DNA from: Didymodactylos carnosus
Lineage: Eukaryota; Rotifera; Eurotatoria; Philodinida; Philodinidae
DNA: 64,000 nucleotides
NCBI GenBank assembly: GCA_905250885.1
Contig: CAJNOQ010000028.1
Coordinates: forward strand, 33,581 to 97,580
Direction: 5' to 3'
The position numbers were made by a program, and so were the translations under genes. The notes below the pieces were generated by a model. The model saw nothing but the letters and a program-made list of their open reading frames with translations, was not told the origin of the DNA and made no database searches. How positions within the stretch are numbered: the first letter of the stretch is position 1; the number at the start of each line of letters is the position of its first letter. Below are positions 62,401 through 64,000 of this stretch, one piece after another.

Positions 62401-62518
62401 TTCATGGGGTATGGGTAGTGATATTGAAACAAAATTATATAATGAACAAAGTGAAGAAAGAGCATCACATACACAAAAAATCGTATTTGGATCGGATACA
62501 TCAAGAGATTTATCATAG
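59422..62518 (+). CDS. Intermediate filament protein with lamin tail domain (protostome type)
   Basis: Four exons: 59422-59971, 60065-60317, 61482-62107 and 62172-62518, with phases 1, 2 and 1, giving 591 residues. The head (residues 1-82) is Ser/Thr-rich. The alpha-helical rod starts near residue 83 (ELNDRFRGYLDRVKVLENKN, the coil 1A signature) and ends near 440 (INVYRRLLDSETNRL). At about 355 residues it is the long, lamin-like rod of invertebrate filaments. A lamin tail domain spans about 478-591 (GKFIVLENGS, NWTIRRRVDGG, YVIPYGVIIKHG). It ends SRDLS with no CaaX box and no obvious nuclear signal, so it is a cytoplasmic filament rather than a lamin. The chosen ATG is the first Met, but the frame stays open upstream to a splice acceptor at 59368, so an upstream exon may add residues. 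Confidence 0.88.
60318..61481. other. Intron 2 of the intermediate filament gene
   Basis: 1.16 kb, much longer than the gene's other introns (93 and 64 bp). It holds an open exon-like segment at 60403-60463 with splice-like borders but the wrong exit phase. No clear repeat was identified. Confidence 0.6.
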
Positions 62519-63902
62519 TAAGTAAATTATTTTCTTTTAAAAAATATTCGCATTTTCATTGCGCTAATTTTATTTTCAATGATAACAGATTTTCACGCAT
62601 GTATTATCTATTTTGCAATTTTAATAATGACAGTAAGAAGGTAAAAACTATATAAATTCGAAAATATTTTTATAAACTACTCACGTTAAATTAAAATCAC
62701 CCTATCGAAATAAAACAGTGTTGAAAGCTATGTATATACTCGATTATTTTTACTCTAATTTCTGCAGTAAATAGATGCTCCAGAGTAATGTTTCTATATT
62801 CAACAAAAACACCACCTTTTTCAATTTCAGATATGATATTAAAGATTACATCTAGTCAATATGTTTCTAGAGAGATGATTTTTAGAAGAATTTTTCAACA
62901 GATCCGTGAGGAAGAGAAGCATAGGCGTCAGAAATCTCATAACAAGATTTGGAAAAATTAAGTTGTAAAATATCATCTAGCAATGACTCTGATACGTCCT
63001 CATCCATCGAAAATTATATTAGACTAATCGAGAAATTTTAAAAGTTTGTATACTGAAAACCAATTTTTGGATTAGTACAGTCAAAAAGTTTCATGAGATG
63101 TTTGATTTCTGTTCATAAATTATTGAGTAAAGCAATAGAAAGAATCTTCTCAGAAGTACATCGATCCCAAAATTTCTTGCACACTGGACAATTGCCAATG
63201 AAGAGTCCGAATCTACAGTCGGATTTACATGAACAAGCTTTTAAAATTTCTCATAGGTACAGATCTGCACTTTTATTGTTAAAATTTCTTTGATGTATCA
63301 CTTTACTGTAGAAATATTTGTCATTTAGTAATTGAAGTGTTGATTTACATGATTGTTGAGATTAAAAAACATTTTCAATGAAAATTTTTAGAATACCTTA
63401 TGACGACAAAATGAGAATGAAATAATTTGGAAAAACATAGAAAAAAAATGTTAACTTTACTGAGAGAAAACAGAATAAAACATTCGATAATTTCTTACAC
63501 ATCTTTCATTTAGCAACATATGGAATGAAAATGAATTTAAGAGAAAATAATTTTCTTGTAAGTTCAATTCCATAATGATTATCAAGAATATTTATATTTA
63601 TTATATCAAACTTTGTCATATAAATGTGCTTCTTCTTTGGTTTTTTCACATGTATTCTGTTGTTAAACTTAAAACTGGAAATTATAAAGCGTTTGGGCTT
63701 CGTGTTTTGTGCATGACTTTTGAGTAAAAATTGAAAAGAAACAAATTTCATCGGCACAAGATACTACTAAGAGTCATATAAATAGCTAACAGTCTCACAC
63801 AACAAGAAGAACATCTTTGTTGCATGATGTTTCAATCACAGTATTTACCAAATTAAAACGTTCATAAAAAAAAAATTCAAATAGTTGATAATAATCTATT
63901 AA
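62519..63902. other. 3' flank of the intermediate filament gene, no gene seen
   Basis: AT-rich, with an AAATAAAA near 62709 that may be a poly(A) signal. Open frames at 63093-63293 and 63506-63757 have no recognised similarity. Confidence 0.5.

Positions 63903-64000
<98 letters not shown>
63903..64000. repeat. 98-base poly-G run
   Basis: The last 98 bases of the window are all G. Such runs are typical of two-colour sequencing chemistry reading no signal as G, or of gap filling. A natural G tract of this length in an AT-rich genome would be extraordinary. Confidence 0.95.

Noticed and set aside
63093-63293. 66-codon frame near the window end
   Set aside because: No similarity or splice context recognised.

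Overview
The window looks like nuclear DNA of a small, AT-rich invertebrate genome with compact GT-AG introns, mostly about 45-70 bp. A bdelloid rotifer is my best guess. That rests on general resemblance of the F-box/LRR-type fragments to the expanded bdelloid family, on the intron style and on protostome-type gene content. It is inference, not proof. No bacterial, plasmid or CRISPR features were seen.

Layout. 1-2.3 kb: a four-exon EF-hand (calexcitin/sarcoplasmic Ca-binding type) gene on +, whose first coding exon is only the ATG. A low-quality stretch upstream contains a short inverted copy of its last exon. 2.3-7.3 kb: no intact gene; fold-back elements and a decayed reverse-transcriptase remnant. 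7.3-19.9 kb: a 6,278-bp unit present twice in direct tandem (7329-13606 and 13612-19889) with a 5-bp filler. It carries a broken F-box-like gene and the 3' end of the HCF gene. 18.8-24.9 kb: a full Host Cell Factor (HCF) gene on -, with Kelch propeller, Fn3 and C-terminal Fn3 regions and about 22-23 exons. 25.6-28.1 kb: a two-exon iRhom/rhomboid-like gene on -. 29.2-34.4 kb: a 25-exon CH-like plus ankyrin-repeat gene on +, with one disrupted exon beside a 10-N gap. 38.8-43.7 kb: a Ser/Thr/Asn-rich disordered protein on +. 43.7-59.4 kb: 15.6 kb without recognisable coding sequence, holding several fold-back elements, a tRNA-like sequence and a hAT transposase remnant. 59.4-62.5 kb: an intermediate filament gene with lamin tail domain on +. 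The window ends in 98 consecutive Gs, probably an assembly or sequencing artefact.

The most interesting cross-window pattern is a set of about seven 300-850-bp insertions, in introns and intergenic DNA. Each has inverted arms made of many degenerate copies of one short near-palindromic word, and the word differs per element (for example AAGTACTTG, CCTCGCGAGG, AAATCTGC, AGTCCAGTTC, TTCTTATGAAA). One encloses a hAT transposase C-terminal remnant, so they may be hAT-related fold-back elements with reiterated subterminal binding words. The genes themselves (Ca buffer, chromatin co-regulator, membrane trafficking pseudoprotease, ankyrin scaffold, cytoskeleton) are unrelated housekeeping or structural genes and show no operon-like relationship.
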